From Atlantibacter sp032062175 (GTDB lineage Bacteria > Pseudomonadota > Gammaproteobacteria > Enterobacterales > Enterobacteriaceae): 64,000 nucleotides of DNA. Made by a program: the position numbers and the translations under genes. Below are positions 43,529 through 52,748 of the stretch, piece after piece. The notes beneath the pieces were generated by a model. The model made no database searches, had not been told where the DNA came from, and worked only from the letters and a program-made list of their open reading frames with translations. The stretch covers positions 62,001 through 126,000 of the forward strand of contig NZ_DAMBQK010000004.1 in assembly GCF_032062175.1 (NCBI RefSeq), in the 5' to 3' direction. Positions within the stretch are counted from its first letter, which is position 1, and each line of letters starts with the position of its first letter.

Positions 43529-46234
43529 ATGCTAATCAAATTATTAACTAAAGTTTTCGGTAGCCGTAACGACCGTTCTCTGCGCCGTATGCGCAAAGCC
43601 GTCGCAGCAATCAACGCAATGGAACCCGCACTGGAAAAGCTTTCTGATGATGAACTGAAAGCCAAAACCGTTGAATTTCGTGCACGCCTGGAAAAAGGCG
43701 AAACCGTTGAAAGCCTGCTGCCTGAAGCCTTCGCGGTAGTGCGCGAAGCCAGTAAGCGCGTATTCGGCATGCGTCACTTCGATGTACAGCTGATGGGCGG
43801 CATGGTGCTGAACGATCGCTGCATCGCAGAAATGCGTACCGGTGAAGGTAAAACCCTGACCGCGACCCTGCCTGCTTACCTGAACGCGTTAAGCGGTAAA
43901 GGGGTTCACGTGGTCACGGTGAACGACTACCTGGCCCAGCGTGATGCTGAAAATAACCGTCCGCTGTTTGAGTTCCTCGGAATGACCGTTGGCATCAACC
44001 TGCCGGGCATGCCGGCCCCGGCGAAACGTGAAGCGTACGCAGCGGATATCACCTACGGCACCAACAATGAATACGGCTTCGACTATCTGCGTGACAACAT
44101 GGCGTTCAGCCCTGAAGAACGCGTACAACGCAAACTGCACTATGCGCTGGTGGATGAGGTGGACTCCATCCTGATCGATGAAGCGCGTACCCCGCTGATC
44201 ATCTCCGGCCCGGCGGAAGACAGTTCCGAGCTGTACAAAAAAGTGAACAAAATCATCCCGCATCTGGTGCGTCAGGAAAAAGAAGACTCCGACACTTTCC
44301 AGGGCGAAGGCCATTTCTCTGTTGATGAGAAAGCGCGCCAGGTCAACCTGACCGAGCGCGGCCTGGTGCTGATTGAAGAGCTGCTGGTGAATCAGGGCAT
44401 TATGGAAGAGGGCGAATCACTTTACTCGCCGACCAACATTATGCTGATGCACCACGTGACGGCAGCCCTGCGCGCTCACGCACTCTTTACCCGCGATGTG
44501 GACTACATCGTGAAAGACGGTGAAGTCATCATTGTTGATGAGCATACCGGCCGTACTATGCAAGGCCGTCGCTGGTCTGATGGCCTGCATCAGGCGGTAG
44601 AAGCCAAAGAAGGCGTGGACATCCAGAACGAGAACCAGACGCTGGCGTCCATCACTTTCCAGAACTACTTCCGTCTGTATGAAAAACTGGCAGGTATGAC
44701 CGGTACTGCGGATACCGAAGCCTTTGAATTCCGTTCTATCTACAAACTCGACACTATTGTGGTGCCGACTAACCGTCCGATGATCCGTAAGGATATGCCT
44801 GACCTGGTCTACATGACCGAGATGGACAAAATCGCCGCGATTATCGAAGACATTAAAGAACGTACCGCTAACGGCCAGCCGGTGCTGGTGGGGACGATTT
44901 CGATTGAAAAATCAGAAGTGGTTTCTAACGAATTGACCAAAGCGGGCATCGCGCATAACGTGCTGAACGCCAAATTCCACGCCAACGAAGCGGCCATCGT
45001 CGCGCAGGCCGGTTACCCGGCTGCCGTGACCATCGCCACTAACATGGCGGGCCGTGGTACTGATATCGTGCTGGGCGGCAGTTGGCAGGCAGAAGTTGCC
45101 GAGCTGGAAGACCCAACGCCGGAACAAATCGCCCAGATTAAAGCCGACTGGCAGGTGCGCCACGAAGCCGTACTGGCGTCCGGCGGTCTGCATATTATCG
45201 GTACTGAGCGCCATGAATCCCGTCGTATCGATAACCAGCTGCGCGGCCGTTCTGGCCGTCAGGGCGATGCCGGTTCTTCCCGTTTCTATCTCTCCATGGA
45301 AGATGCGCTGATGCGTATTTTCGCCTCGGATCGCGTGTCCGGGATGATGCGTAAACTGGGCATGAAACCGGGCGAAGCCATCGAGCACCCGTGGGTGACT
45401 AAAGCTATCGCCAACGCCCAGCGCAAAGTGGAAAGCCGCAACTTTGATATTCGTAAGCAACTGCTGGAATACGATGACGTAGCCAACGATCAGCGCCGTG
45501 CGATCTACACCCAGCGTAACGAACTGCTGGATGTATCCGACATCAGCGAAACCGTGAACAGCATCCGTGAAGACGTGTTCAAAGCGACTATCGATGCCCA
45601 CATCCCGCCGCAGTCTCTGGAAGAGATGTGGGATATCCCGGGTCTCCAGGAACGCCTGAAAAACGACTTCGATCTCGATCTGCCGATTGCCGAGTGGCTG
45701 GATAAAGAGCCAGAACTGCACGAAGAAACGCTGCGCGAGCGTATTCTGCAGAGCGCCATCGAGGTTTATCACCGTAAAGAAGAAGTGGTTGGCGCTGAGA
45801 TGATGCGTCACTTCGAAAAAGGCGTGATGCTGCAAACGCTGGACTCCCTGTGGAAAGAGCACCTGGCGGCGATGGACTACCTGCGTCAGGGCATCCATCT
45901 GCGTGGTTATGCGCAAAAAGATCCGAAGCAGGAGTACAAACGCGAGTCGTTCGCGATGTTCGCGACCATGCTGGAATCCCTGAAATATGAAGTCATCAGC
46001 ACCCTGAGCAAAGTCCAGGTGCGGATGCCGGAAGAAGTGGAAGCAATGGAACAGCAGCGTCGTGAAGAAGCTGAGCGCCTGGCGCAGATGCAGCAGCTCA
46101 GCCATCAGGACGATGAAAGCGCGGCGGCAGCAGCGCTGGCGGAACAGAGCGGCGAGCGTAAAGTGGGCCGTAACGATCCGTGCCCGTGCGGCTCCGGTAA
46201 GAAATACAAACAGTGTCATGGTCGCCTGAGCTAA
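43529..46234 (+). CDS. secA: Preprotein translocase ATPase SecA
   Basis: SecA drives preproteins through SecYEG. It is 901 residues, the E. coli length. Walker A is in MRTGEGKTLTATLPAY near 102, the DEAD-like box in VDEVDSILIDEARTP near 207, motif VI in GRSGRQGDAGSSRFYL near 570. The C-terminal linker ends with the zinc-binding SecB-binding motif CPCGSGKKYKQCH. Translation should respond to SecM arrest just upstream. In E. coli mutT follows secA; here a terminator and convergent hemW follow. Confidence 0.98.
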   Translation: MLIKLLTKVFGSRNDRSLRRMRKAVAAINAMEPALEKLSDDELKAKTVEFRARLEKGETVESLLPEAFAVVREASKRVFGMRHFDVQLMGGMVLNDRCIAEMRTGEGKTLTATLPAYLNALSGKGVHVVTVNDYLAQRDAENNRPLFEFLGMTVGINLPGMPAPAKREAYAADITYGTNNEYGFDYLRDNMAFSPEERVQRKLHYALVDEVDSILIDEARTPLIISGPAEDSSELYKKVNKIIPHLVRQEKEDSDTFQGEGHFSVDEKARQVNLTERGLVLIEELLVNQGIMEEGESLYSPTNIMLMHHVTAALRAHALFTRDVDYIVKDGEVIIVDEHTGRTMQGRRWSDGLHQAVEAKEGVDIQNENQTLASITFQNYFRLYEKLAGMTGTADTEAFEFRSIYKLDTIVVPTNRPMIRKDMPDLVYMTEMDKIAAIIEDIKERTANGQPVLVGTISIEKSEVVSNELTKAGIAHNVLNAKFHANEAAIVAQAGYPAAVTIATNMAGRGTDIVLGGSWQAEVAELEDPTPEQIAQIKADWQVRHEAVLASGGLHIIGTERHESRRIDNQLRGRSGRQGDAGSSRFYLSMEDALMRIFASDRVSGMMRKLGMKPGEAIEHPWVTKAIANAQRKVESRNFDIRKQLLEYDDVANDQRRAIYTQRNELLDVSDISETVNSIREDVFKATIDAHIPPQSLEEMWDIPGLQERLKNDFDLDLPIAEWLDKEPELHEETLRERILQSAIEVYHRKEEVVGAEMMRHFEKGVMLQTLDSLWKEHLAAMDYLRQGIHLRGYAQKDPKQEYKRESFAMFATMLESLKYEVISTLSKVQVRMPEEVEAMEQQRREEAERLAQMQQLSHQDDESAAAAALAEQSGERKVGRNDPCPCGSGKKYKQCHGRLS

Positions 46235-46255
46235 ATCGGCAACGGCACTAAAACC

Positions 46256-46287
46256 AAAAGCCCTCGCTGTGAAGCGGGGGCTTTTTT
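46256..46287. terminator. Terminator shared by secA and hemW
   Basis: AAAAGCCCTCGC and GCGGGGGCTTTTTT form a strong hairpin (one C/G mismatch in the run) with a 6-nt loop, between the convergent stops of secA and hemW. The plus-strand T run is the better one. Confidence 0.85.
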
Positions 46288-46305
46288 ATGAGGCGTTAAC
46301 CAAGA

Positions 46306-47442
46306 TCAGTCAGCAAGAAACAGCTCAAGCAGGGAATTCAGGAATAGCTTTCCATGCTCGGTGATTTGCCAATATTCCGGCGTCTCCACTAAATAACCGA
46401 GGCTCAGCGCCCGATCGATTTGCGGGCGAATGATGTCTTCGTTTAGTCCAGTATAGAGCGTGAATTCCGCGCGCGGTGCGGCTTCCAGCAGCCGGAAGCG
46501 GTTCATAAAGAACTCAAACGGCTTATCTGCGTCTTCAACGTGATGCTGCCTGTCGAGATAAGTGCCCTGCATATAGCCGCGCGGATGACGGGTTTTCGCG
46601 GTACGTAAAATCCTGCCGTCCGGGAAGGTAATTTTCCCGTGCGCGCCGCAGCCGATCCCTAAGTAATCGCCGAAGCGCCAGTAGTTAAGGTTGTGCTGGC
46701 ACTGATAGCCCGGCTTCGCATAGGCCGAGGTTTCATACTGCTGATAGCCCGCCGCGCTAAGCAACTGATGCCCCTGCTCGAAGATATCCCACAGGGCGTC
46801 GTCGTCCGGTAATACCGGCGGGCGCGAACCAAACATGGTGTTCGGCTCAATAGTCAGTTGGTACCAGGAGAGGTGCGGCGGATTGAGCGCGATGGCCTGA
46901 CGCAAATCGTCTAACGCCTCATCCAGCGACTGATCCGGCAACCCATGCATCAAATCCAGATTAAAACTGCGCAACCCCAGAGAACTGGCCAGATGCGCGG
47001 CACGCTTCGCCTCTTCGGGGCCGTGGATACGCCCCAGACGGGTGAGTTTGGTCTGTTCAAAACTCTGCACGCCGATAGAAATACGGTTCACCCCGGCGCG
47101 TTGATAATCGACGAAACGATCCGCCTCCACGGTGCCTGGGTTGGCTTCCATGGTGATTTCCGCATCGGCGCGTAAATCTACGCGCGCCCGCACCCCGTCC
47201 AGCAACGTTTGCATCGCCGGGCCGGAGAGCAGGCTGGGCGTACCACCGCCAATGAAAATGGTACTAATTGCCCGTCCCTGAGCCATTGCCGTATCGTTAT
47301 CCAGATCGGCTAAAAGATGCTGTACATAATCATCGTGCGGCACTTCGCCCTTGAGCGCGTGGGAATTGAAATCGCAGTAAGGGCATTTCTGCACGCACCA
47401 GGGAATATGAATATACAGGCTCAGAGGTGGCAAATTAGCCAT
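46306..47442 (-). CDS. hemW: Heme chaperone HemW (radical SAM)
   Basis: HemW (YggW) is a radical-SAM protein, once annotated as coproporphyrinogen III oxidase-like, that binds heme and is thought to insert it into respiratory proteins. It is 378 residues (E. coli 378). The cluster motif CxxxCxxC reads CVQKCPYC near residues 16-23, followed by FIGGGTPSLL and MEANPGT typical of the family. The start overlaps rdgB by eight bases. It is last in a rdgB-hemW pair and faces secA tail to tail, which is not the E. coli arrangement. Confidence 0.96.
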   Translation of the reverse strand: MANLPPLSLYIHIPWCVQKCPYCDFNSHALKGEVPHDDYVQHLLADLDNDTAMAQGRAISTIFIGGGTPSLLSGPAMQTLLDGVRARVDLRADAEITMEANPGTVEADRFVDYQRAGVNRISIGVQSFEQTKLTRLGRIHGPEEAKRAAHLASSLGLRSFNLDLMHGLPDQSLDEALDDLRQAIALNPPHLSWYQLTIEPNTMFGSRPPVLPDDDALWDIFEQGHQLLSAAGYQQYETSAYAKPGYQCQHNLNYWRFGDYLGIGCGAHGKITFPDGRILRTAKTRHPRGYMQGTYLDRQHHVEDADKPFEFFMNRFRLLEAAPRAEFTLYTGLNEDIIRPQIDRALSLGYLVETPEYWQITEHGKLFLNSLLELFLAD

Positions 47443-48028
47443 GTCGCATTGCTTCCAGTAACTGTTTCAACGCCTGTCCACGATGGGAAATGGCGCTTTT
47501 TTCTTCGCGGGTCAATTCTGCGGCAGTTTTGCCTTCAGAGGGAACATAAAAAATCGGGTCGTAGCCAAAGCCGCCTTCACCGGCTGGCGCGTGGGTGATT
47601 TCGCCCGGCCAGACACCGTGGAACACCAGCGGCGTCGGGTCATCGGCGTGGCGCAGATAAACCAGCACGCAGTGGAACTGCGCCTGACGCTGCCCGTCAG
47701 GCACGTCTTTTAACGCTGCCAGCAGCTTTTCCAGGTTCTGGCGATCGCTGGCGTCTACACCCGCATAGCGCGCAGAGTAGATGCCCGGCGCGCCGCCCAA
47801 CGCGTTTACCGCCAGCCCAGAATCATCGGCGATAGCCGGTAAACCGGTAATGGCCGCCGCATGGCGGGCTTTCAGTATGGCGTTTTCGATAAAGGTCAGG
47901 CCGGTTTCTTCCGCTGACTCAACGCCTAACTCGGTCTGCGCGACGATATCCAGGCCAAAATCGCGCAACAACGACGCGAGTTCACGCACTTTACCGGCGT
48001 TTCCGGTAGCTAGGACAACTTTTTGCAT
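47435..48028 (-). CDS. rdgB: dITP/XTP pyrophosphatase RdgB
   Basis: RdgB hydrolyses non-canonical purine nucleotides (dITP, XTP) to keep them out of DNA. The 197-residue protein (E. coli 197) has the Ham1-family start VVLATGNAGKVRELASLL, the metal-site region AIADDSGLAVNALGGAPG near 66-83 and GGFGYDPIFYVP near 148-159. It overlaps hemW and follows yggU by 15 bp, forming a yggS-T-U-rdgB-hemW run. Confidence 0.96.
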   Translation of the reverse strand: MQKVVLATGNAGKVRELASLLRDFGLDIVAQTELGVESAEETGLTFIENAILKARHAAAITGLPAIADDSGLAVNALGGAPGIYSARYAGVDASDRQNLEKLLAALKDVPDGQRQAQFHCVLVYLRHADDPTPLVFHGVWPGEITHAPAGEGGFGYDPIFYVPSEGKTAAELTREEKSAISHRGQALKQLLEAMRHG

Positions 48029-48043
48029 AGTGAAATCCTGTGA

Positions 48044-48331
48044 TTAAAGCAGTGCCGCTATGGCAGGCGGGATCTGTTGCGGTTCAATAATCATGATGTG
48101 TTTGTGACGGCCGGCTTCGCCTTTTTCAATCATCACCTGGCTTTTCGGGACGCGAAACTGTTTGGCGAGGAATTTTACCAGATGCGCATTGGCCTGGCCG
48201 TCAACCGGTGGGGCAGTGATGGCGATTTTTAATTCATCGCCATGCAGTCCAACAATTGCGTCGCGGCTGGCCTTCGGCTGAATATACAGCCGAAGCGTTA
48301 GCCGGTCCGCAGTGCGTTCCACGGCACTCAT
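48044..48331 (-). CDS. yggU: DUF167 family protein YggU
   Basis: A 95-residue cytoplasmic protein of the DUF167/UPF0235 family (E. coli 96 aa), function unknown. The conserved core reads LYIQPKASRDAIVG then APPVDGQANAHLVKFLAK. The ATG at 48331 overlaps the yggT TGA (ATGA) and gives the family start MSAVE; a start four codons earlier is open but less likely. Confidence 0.93.
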   Translation of the reverse strand: MSAVERTADRLTLRLYIQPKASRDAIVGLHGDELKIAITAPPVDGQANAHLVKFLAKQFRVPKSQVMIEKGEAGRHKHIMIIEPQQIPPAIAALL

Positions 48332-48894
48332 AGCGCCATCCACAGCCCCGGCAGCAGCATATTTCCGGTGCTTTGCAGCAGCTCCATCATGCCCATATTC
48401 AGCACATACAGAAGTAGTACTAATACCATCGGCGAGAAGTCAATCCCACCCATCGCAGGCAGCATACGGCGGATTGGCGAGAGCAGCGGCTCGGTCAACT
48501 GCATTAATACGTACTCGACAGGGCTACGGCCACGGCTGACCCAACTCATTAACGCCATCACCAGCAGCACCCAGAAAACCAGCAGGCCGATGGTTTTAAT
48601 CAGAATCAGTAGCGCGGCAATCCAGATAATCGGCTGGAAAGTGATGACCATAAACAGCACCATCGACTTAATCAGGCTCAGCACGAACGCCATCACTAAT
48701 GACGCCGTATCAATCGGGCCCATTGACGGGAGAATACGGCGTAACGGCCCGACGATCGGTTGCGTGGCTTTCACAACAAACTGAGCGAGGGGATTGTAGA
48801 AATCGCAACGCGCCCACTGCATCCAGATGCGTAACAGCATCACCATGGTATACAGCTCAAGCGCGGTGGAGATCAGGAAAGTCAACGTCTTCAT
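48328..48894 (-). CDS. yggT: YggT family inner membrane protein
   Basis: A 188-residue integral membrane protein (E. coli 188) made of two YGGT repeats, each with hydrophobic segments and the family loop: PLRRILPSMGPIDTASLV near 50-70 and PIRRMLPAMGGIDFSPMV near 142-160. Function is not settled; it is linked by neighbourhood to yggS and, in other bacteria, to division-site genes. Translationally coupled to yggU. Confidence 0.94.
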   Translation of the reverse strand: MKTLTFLISTALELYTMVMLLRIWMQWARCDFYNPLAQFVVKATQPIVGPLRRILPSMGPIDTASLVMAFVLSLIKSMVLFMVITFQPIIWIAALLILIKTIGLLVFWVLLVMALMSWVSRGRSPVEYVLMQLTEPLLSPIRRMLPAMGGIDFSPMVLVLLLYVLNMGMMELLQSTGNMLLPGLWMAL

Positions 48895-48909
48895 GGCATT
48901 CCTCTGTGG

Positions 48910-49623
48910 TTATTGTCCTTGATGTGCCTGGTAATTGCGCGCGCCGAAAATGGCGGTGCCGATGCGCACCATCGTGCTACCGGCAGCAATCGCCGCATCC
49001 ATATCGTCACTCATTCCCAGAGAAAGGGTATCGACGTCAGGGTAGCGATTTTTAAGCGCGTTAAATGCTACAGCCATTTGCTGTGCCACGGCAAACTGCC
49101 TTTCATAACTTGACTCAGGCGCGGGGATCGCCATCAGGCCGCGCAGCGTCAGGCCGGGTAATCTCGCCACCTGGCTTGCCAGTTCGTCCAGCTCGGCAAG
49201 AGCGATCCCGGATTTACTGTTCTCATCACTAATATTGATTTGAATCAGCACGTTAAGCGGCGGCATTGCTTTTGGGCGCTGGTCGCTGAGCCGGGTGGCG
49301 ATGCGCAACCTGTCGATGGTATGGCACCAGTCAAAGTGCTCGGCCACCAGGCGGCTTTTGTTGGACTGCAACGGCCCGATAAAATGCCACTGCAACCCGG
49401 ACACGCCTGCCTCGGCGAAGTGGCGGATTTTCTCCACCCCTTCCTGCACGTAGTTTTCACCAAATGCCCGCTGACCAGCGGCAATGGCTTCTTCGATATC
49501 ACTCGCAGGTTTTGTTTTACTGACTGCAAGCAACGTAACTTCTTCTGAAGATCTGCCGCAGCGTAACGCAGCCGCTGAGATCTTTGCTTTTATCTGCGCT
49601 AAGTTGCGCGCTATGTCACTCAT
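48910..49623 (-). CDS. yggS: PLP-binding homeostasis protein YggS
   Basis: YggS is a pyridoxal-phosphate protein of the alanine-racemase N-terminal fold that affects vitamin B6 and amino-acid balance; no enzymatic activity is established. It is 237 residues (E. coli 234). The PLP lysine is in LLAVSKTKPASDI near residue 36; WHFIGPLQSNKSRL near 80 and SLGMSDDMDAAIAAGSTMVRIG near 200-221 are family stretches (the latter contacts phosphate). It starts only 17 bp from divergent yggR. Confidence 0.95.
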   Translation of the reverse strand: MSDIARNLAQIKAKISAAALRCGRSSEEVTLLAVSKTKPASDIEEAIAAGQRAFGENYVQEGVEKIRHFAEAGVSGLQWHFIGPLQSNKSRLVAEHFDWCHTIDRLRIATRLSDQRPKAMPPLNVLIQINISDENSKSGIALAELDELASQVARLPGLTLRGLMAIPAPESSYERQFAVAQQMAVAFNALKNRYPDVDTLSLGMSDDMDAAIAAGSTMVRIGTAIFGARNYQAHQGQ

Positions 49624-49640
49624 GATCGTCGGGAAGCTGT

Positions 49641-50618
49641 ATGGAAATGGAAGAAATGGTGGCCCTTAGTGTAAAGCATAATGTTTCGGATCTACACCTG
49701 TGCAGCGACTTACCGGCGCGATGGCGGCGTAAAGGCGAGCTGGAATGCGCGCCGGAGGGCGCGCCACCGCCCCAGACGCTGCTTCATCAGTGGCTATCGG
49801 CTGAGCAGCAGCAGGAATTTACGCGACGGGGCCAGTTAGATTTTGCAGTAACGCTGGCGAACGGCGCACGTTTACGCGCAAATGCGTTCCAACAATCTCA
49901 GGGTATTTCGCTGGCGCTGCGTATTCTGCCGCGGTCAGCGCCGGAACTTGACGCTCTCGGCGCGCCGCCGCGCCTGCGAGAATTGCTGGGTACGCAGGAT
50001 GGGCTGATTTTAGTGACGGGTGCCACAGGCAGTGGCAAATCCACTACCCTGGCGGCGATGGTCAACGAACTTAACAGAACGCTGAGCGGGCATATTCTGA
50101 CGCTGGAAGATCCCATCGAATATCTCTACGCCAGTGAGAAATGCCTGATCCAACAACGTGAAGTCGGTACCCATTGCGACAGCTTTAGCGCCGGGCTGCG
50201 CGGTGCGCTGCGGGAAGATCCTGACGTGATCCTGTTGGGTGAATTGCGTGACAGTGAAACTATCCGGCTGGCATTAACCGCCGCCGAAACCGGCCACCTG
50301 GTACTGGCGACGCTGCATACCCGGGGGGCCAGCCAGGCGGTTGAACGGCTGGTGGATGTATTTAGCGCCGAAGAGAAAAACATGATCCGTAGCCAGTTAG
50401 CCGGGAGCCTGAAAGCGGTGCTGGCACAAAAGCTGATCCTGACAGCGCAGGGCTCGCGGGCGGCACTGTTTGAACTGCTGATCAATACCTCTGCCGTCGC
50501 GAATCTGATCCGCGAAGGCAAAACCCATCAACTGCCCGGCGTGTTACAGACCGGGCAGCAGTATGGAATGCAAACTTTTGAACAGAGCCTGCAAAAGCTG
50601 ACGACAATGCAGGCATAG
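49641..50618 (+). CDS. yggR: PilT-like ATPase YggR
   Basis: A 325-residue AAA-type secretion ATPase of the PilT/GspE family (E. coli YggR 326). Walker A is GATGSGKSTTLA near residue 130, the Asp box is TLEDPIEYLY near 155, Walker B is DPDVILLGELRD near 193 and the His box TGHLVLATLHT near 219. PilT proteins power pilus retraction, but no pilus genes are nearby, so its role here is unknown. It is transcribed opposite to all its neighbours, between yggS and ruvX. Confidence 0.93.
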   Translation: MEMEEMVALSVKHNVSDLHLCSDLPARWRRKGELECAPEGAPPPQTLLHQWLSAEQQQEFTRRGQLDFAVTLANGARLRANAFQQSQGISLALRILPRSAPELDALGAPPRLRELLGTQDGLILVTGATGSGKSTTLAAMVNELNRTLSGHILTLEDPIEYLYASEKCLIQQREVGTHCDSFSAGLRGALREDPDVILLGELRDSETIRLALTAAETGHLVLATLHTRGASQAVERLVDVFSAEEKNMIRSQLAGSLKAVLAQKLILTAQGSRAALFELLINTSAVANLIREGKTHQLPGVLQTGQQYGMQTFEQSLQKLTTMQA

Positions 50619-50629
50619 AGCGGGAAGCG

Positions 50630-51046
50630 TTAGCCGTGATTCTCGAAGTAGCTTTCCAGAATAATCACGGCGGAGGCGGAATCGACGCTGCCTTTGTTCA
50701 GCGCCCGGAAGCCGCCGCGCTCGAACAAGCCCGCGCGCGCTTCCACGGTGCTCAGGCGCTCGTCCTGCAATTCGACCTTAACACCGAAACGGCCATGCAG
50801 GCGGTTGGCGAATTTACGCGCCCGGTCGGTAAGCGGTTGGCTAGTGCCATCCATATTTAACGGCAATCCGACCACCACCAGCTCAGGCTGCCACTCTTTA
50901 AGCAGTTTTTCGAGCCGCGTCCAGTCAGGCGTGCCGTCGTTGGCTTTTATCGCCGTGAGCGGGCGCGCGGTGCCGGTGATACGCTGTCCGATAGCCACGC
51001 CGATACTTTTGGTGCCGAAGTCAAAGGCCAGTAAGGTTCCGCTCAT
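50630..51046 (-). CDS. ruvX: Holliday junction resolvase-like protein RuvX (YqgF)
   Basis: A 138-residue RNase H-fold protein (E. coli 138) implicated in pre-16S rRNA 5' processing and proposed as a resolvase. The first acidic residue lies in LLAFDFGTKSIGVAIG near residue 7-20; VVVGLPLNMDG near 60 and DERLSTVEA near 98 are family motifs, and the terminal aspartate is in GSVDSASAVIIL near 122. The ATG overlaps the yqgE stop by one base (TGATG). Confidence 0.95.
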   Translation of the reverse strand: MSGTLLAFDFGTKSIGVAIGQRITGTARPLTAIKANDGTPDWTRLEKLLKEWQPELVVVGLPLNMDGTSQPLTDRARKFANRLHGRFGVKVELQDERLSTVEARAGLFERGGFRALNKGSVDSASAVIILESYFENHG

Positions 51047-51609
51047 CAGGCATGCCCCGCCGTACCCGGCATGGTGTGGATATCAATGCCGATAAGCTTC
51101 GCCGCCTCGCGCCATCGGTCGGCAATCGGGGTGCGGAACAGAATGTTCATGTCCGCCGGGGCGGTCAGCCAGGAGTTCTCGAGGATCTCGCGCTCCAGTT
51201 GGCCTTTTTCCCAGGAGGAGTAGCCCAGCGCGACGATCACTTCTTCAGGCTGGGAATCCGTGCCCAGCGTTTCCAGCACATCACGGGAGGTGGTGATAAT
51301 GGTGTTATCAGAAATCCGGATGCTGGAATTAAATTTATCCGGCGGCGTGTGGAGAATAAAACCGCGATCTTCGGCCAGCGGTCCGCCGACGAATACCGGT
51401 TTATCCAGACGAATCGCCGGGTCGCGCGGTTCGGGAATGATTTTGAGTTTCTGCAGAACGCCGTCCACCTTCAAGTTTTCCAGCGGCTTATTGATGATGA
51501 GCCCCATAGCGCCGTCCTCGTTATATTCGCAAATATAAACGACGGCACGGCGGAACAGCGGGTCCTGCAGGCCTGGCATGGCAATAAGAAAGTGATGCTG
51601 TAAATTCAT
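51046..51609 (-). CDS. yqgE: DUF179 family protein YqgE
   Basis: A 187-residue protein of the UPF0301/DUF179 family (E. coli 187), function unknown. Conserved stretches are LIAMPGLQDPLFRRAVVYIC, AMGLIINKPL, VFVGGPLAEDRGFILH and ALGYSSWEKGQLE. It is coupled to ruvX, a pairing seen in many bacteria. Confidence 0.94.
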   Translation of the reverse strand: MNLQHHFLIAMPGLQDPLFRRAVVYICEYNEDGAMGLIINKPLENLKVDGVLQKLKIIPEPRDPAIRLDKPVFVGGPLAEDRGFILHTPPDKFNSSIRISDNTIITTSRDVLETLGTDSQPEEVIVALGYSSWEKGQLEREILENSWLTAPADMNILFRTPIADRWREAAKLIGIDIHTMPGTAGHA

Positions 51610-51708
51610 ATCAGCGGTCTGAATCCCTGGTTAAAAAAACATCTTCGCCCAGTATGCGGGGAAAGTAGTAGTCTGTCACTCCTCGGAGGAGAGCATTACA
51701 GAATAGAT

Positions 51709-51742
51709 AAAAAAGGGTGATGCGGGGTCCCTCCCGCACGGG
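51709..51742 (-). terminator. gshB terminator
   Basis: On the minus strand TGCGGGAGGGACCCCGCA forms a stem followed by TCACCC and six T, four bases past the gshB stop. Confidence 0.7.
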
Positions 51743-51745
51743 AAA

Positions 51746-52693
51746 TTACTTCGCCAGACGTTTTTCGATGGCGTCCATTAGCATACCGGTAATAGAAATG
51801 GGGAACTGCGCTTCGATTTCCCGGATACAGGTTGGGCTGGTGACGTTAATCTCGGTCAGGCGATCGCCGATAATATCTAAACCGACAAAAATCAGCCCCT
51901 TAGCTTTGAGCGTTGGGCCGACGCGGCGGGCGATTTCCCAGTCGCTTTCGGTTAACGGACGCGGTTCACCACGGCCGCCCGCCGCCAGGTTGCCACGCGT
52001 TTCGCCGCCCTGCGGAATGCGCGCCAGGCAATACGGGACCGGTTCGCCGTCGACAACCAGCACACGCTTATCACCGTCGACAATGGCAGGCAGATAGTTC
52101 TGCGCCATGCAGTAGCGGGTGCCCAGTTGGGTCAGCGTTTCAGCAATCACCGACAGGTTCGGGTCGCCTTCTTTTACGCGAAAAATGGAAGTGCCGCCCA
52201 TGCCGTCGAGCGGTTTCAGAATGATGTCGCCGTGCTCCTGCCAAAAGGTTTTCAGTTGCGCCTTATTGCGGGTCACGAGGGTTTGCGGCGTCAGGTCCGG
52301 GAACCAGGCAGTAAACAGCTTCTCGTTACAGTCGCGCAGGCTCTGCGGCTTATTGACGATCAGCGTGCCCTGTTCTTCGGCGCGTTCCAGAATATAGGTG
52401 GCGTAGATGAATTCGGTATCGAACGGCGGATCTTTACGCATCAGCACCACGTCCAGATCCGCCAGCGCGATGTCCTGCTCGCCGGTGAAGGCGTACCATT
52501 TGTCGTAATTTTGCTCAACGCTCAGCAGACGGGTACGGGCGCGTCCCTGGCCGTTGATCAGATACAGATCGGCCATTTCCATATAATGCAGTTCATAGCC
52601 GCGACGTTGGGCTTCCAGAAGCATAGCGAAGCTGCTGTCTTTCTTGATGTTGATGGTTGCGATGGGGTCCATCACAATGCCGAGCTTAATCAT
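51746..52693 (-). CDS. gshB: Glutathione synthetase
   Basis: GshB adds glycine to gamma-glutamylcysteine, completing glutathione. It is an ATP-grasp enzyme of 315 residues (E. coli 316): LGIVMDPIATINIKKDSS at the N-terminus, ILKPLDGMGGTSIFRV near 158-173 as the ATP loop, and EINVTSPTCIREIE near 280-293 as the metal site. 55 bp separate its start from the rsmE stop; it has its own terminator. Confidence 0.96.
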   Translation of the reverse strand: MIKLGIVMDPIATINIKKDSSFAMLLEAQRRGYELHYMEMADLYLINGQGRARTRLLSVEQNYDKWYAFTGEQDIALADLDVVLMRKDPPFDTEFIYATYILERAEEQGTLIVNKPQSLRDCNEKLFTAWFPDLTPQTLVTRNKAQLKTFWQEHGDIILKPLDGMGGTSIFRVKEGDPNLSVIAETLTQLGTRYCMAQNYLPAIVDGDKRVLVVDGEPVPYCLARIPQGGETRGNLAAGGRGEPRPLTESDWEIARRVGPTLKAKGLIFVGLDIIGDRLTEINVTSPTCIREIEAQFPISITGMLMDAIEKRLAK

Positions 52694-52748
52694 TATGTTC
52701 TCCTGTGAAGCTGACGCTGAAGGTGTTTGCGAACCTCAACGCCAGGTT

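Noticed and set aside
44912..46219. 435-codon minus-strand frame opposite secA
   Set aside because: Shadow of secA; Phe/His-rich translation typical of antisense frames.
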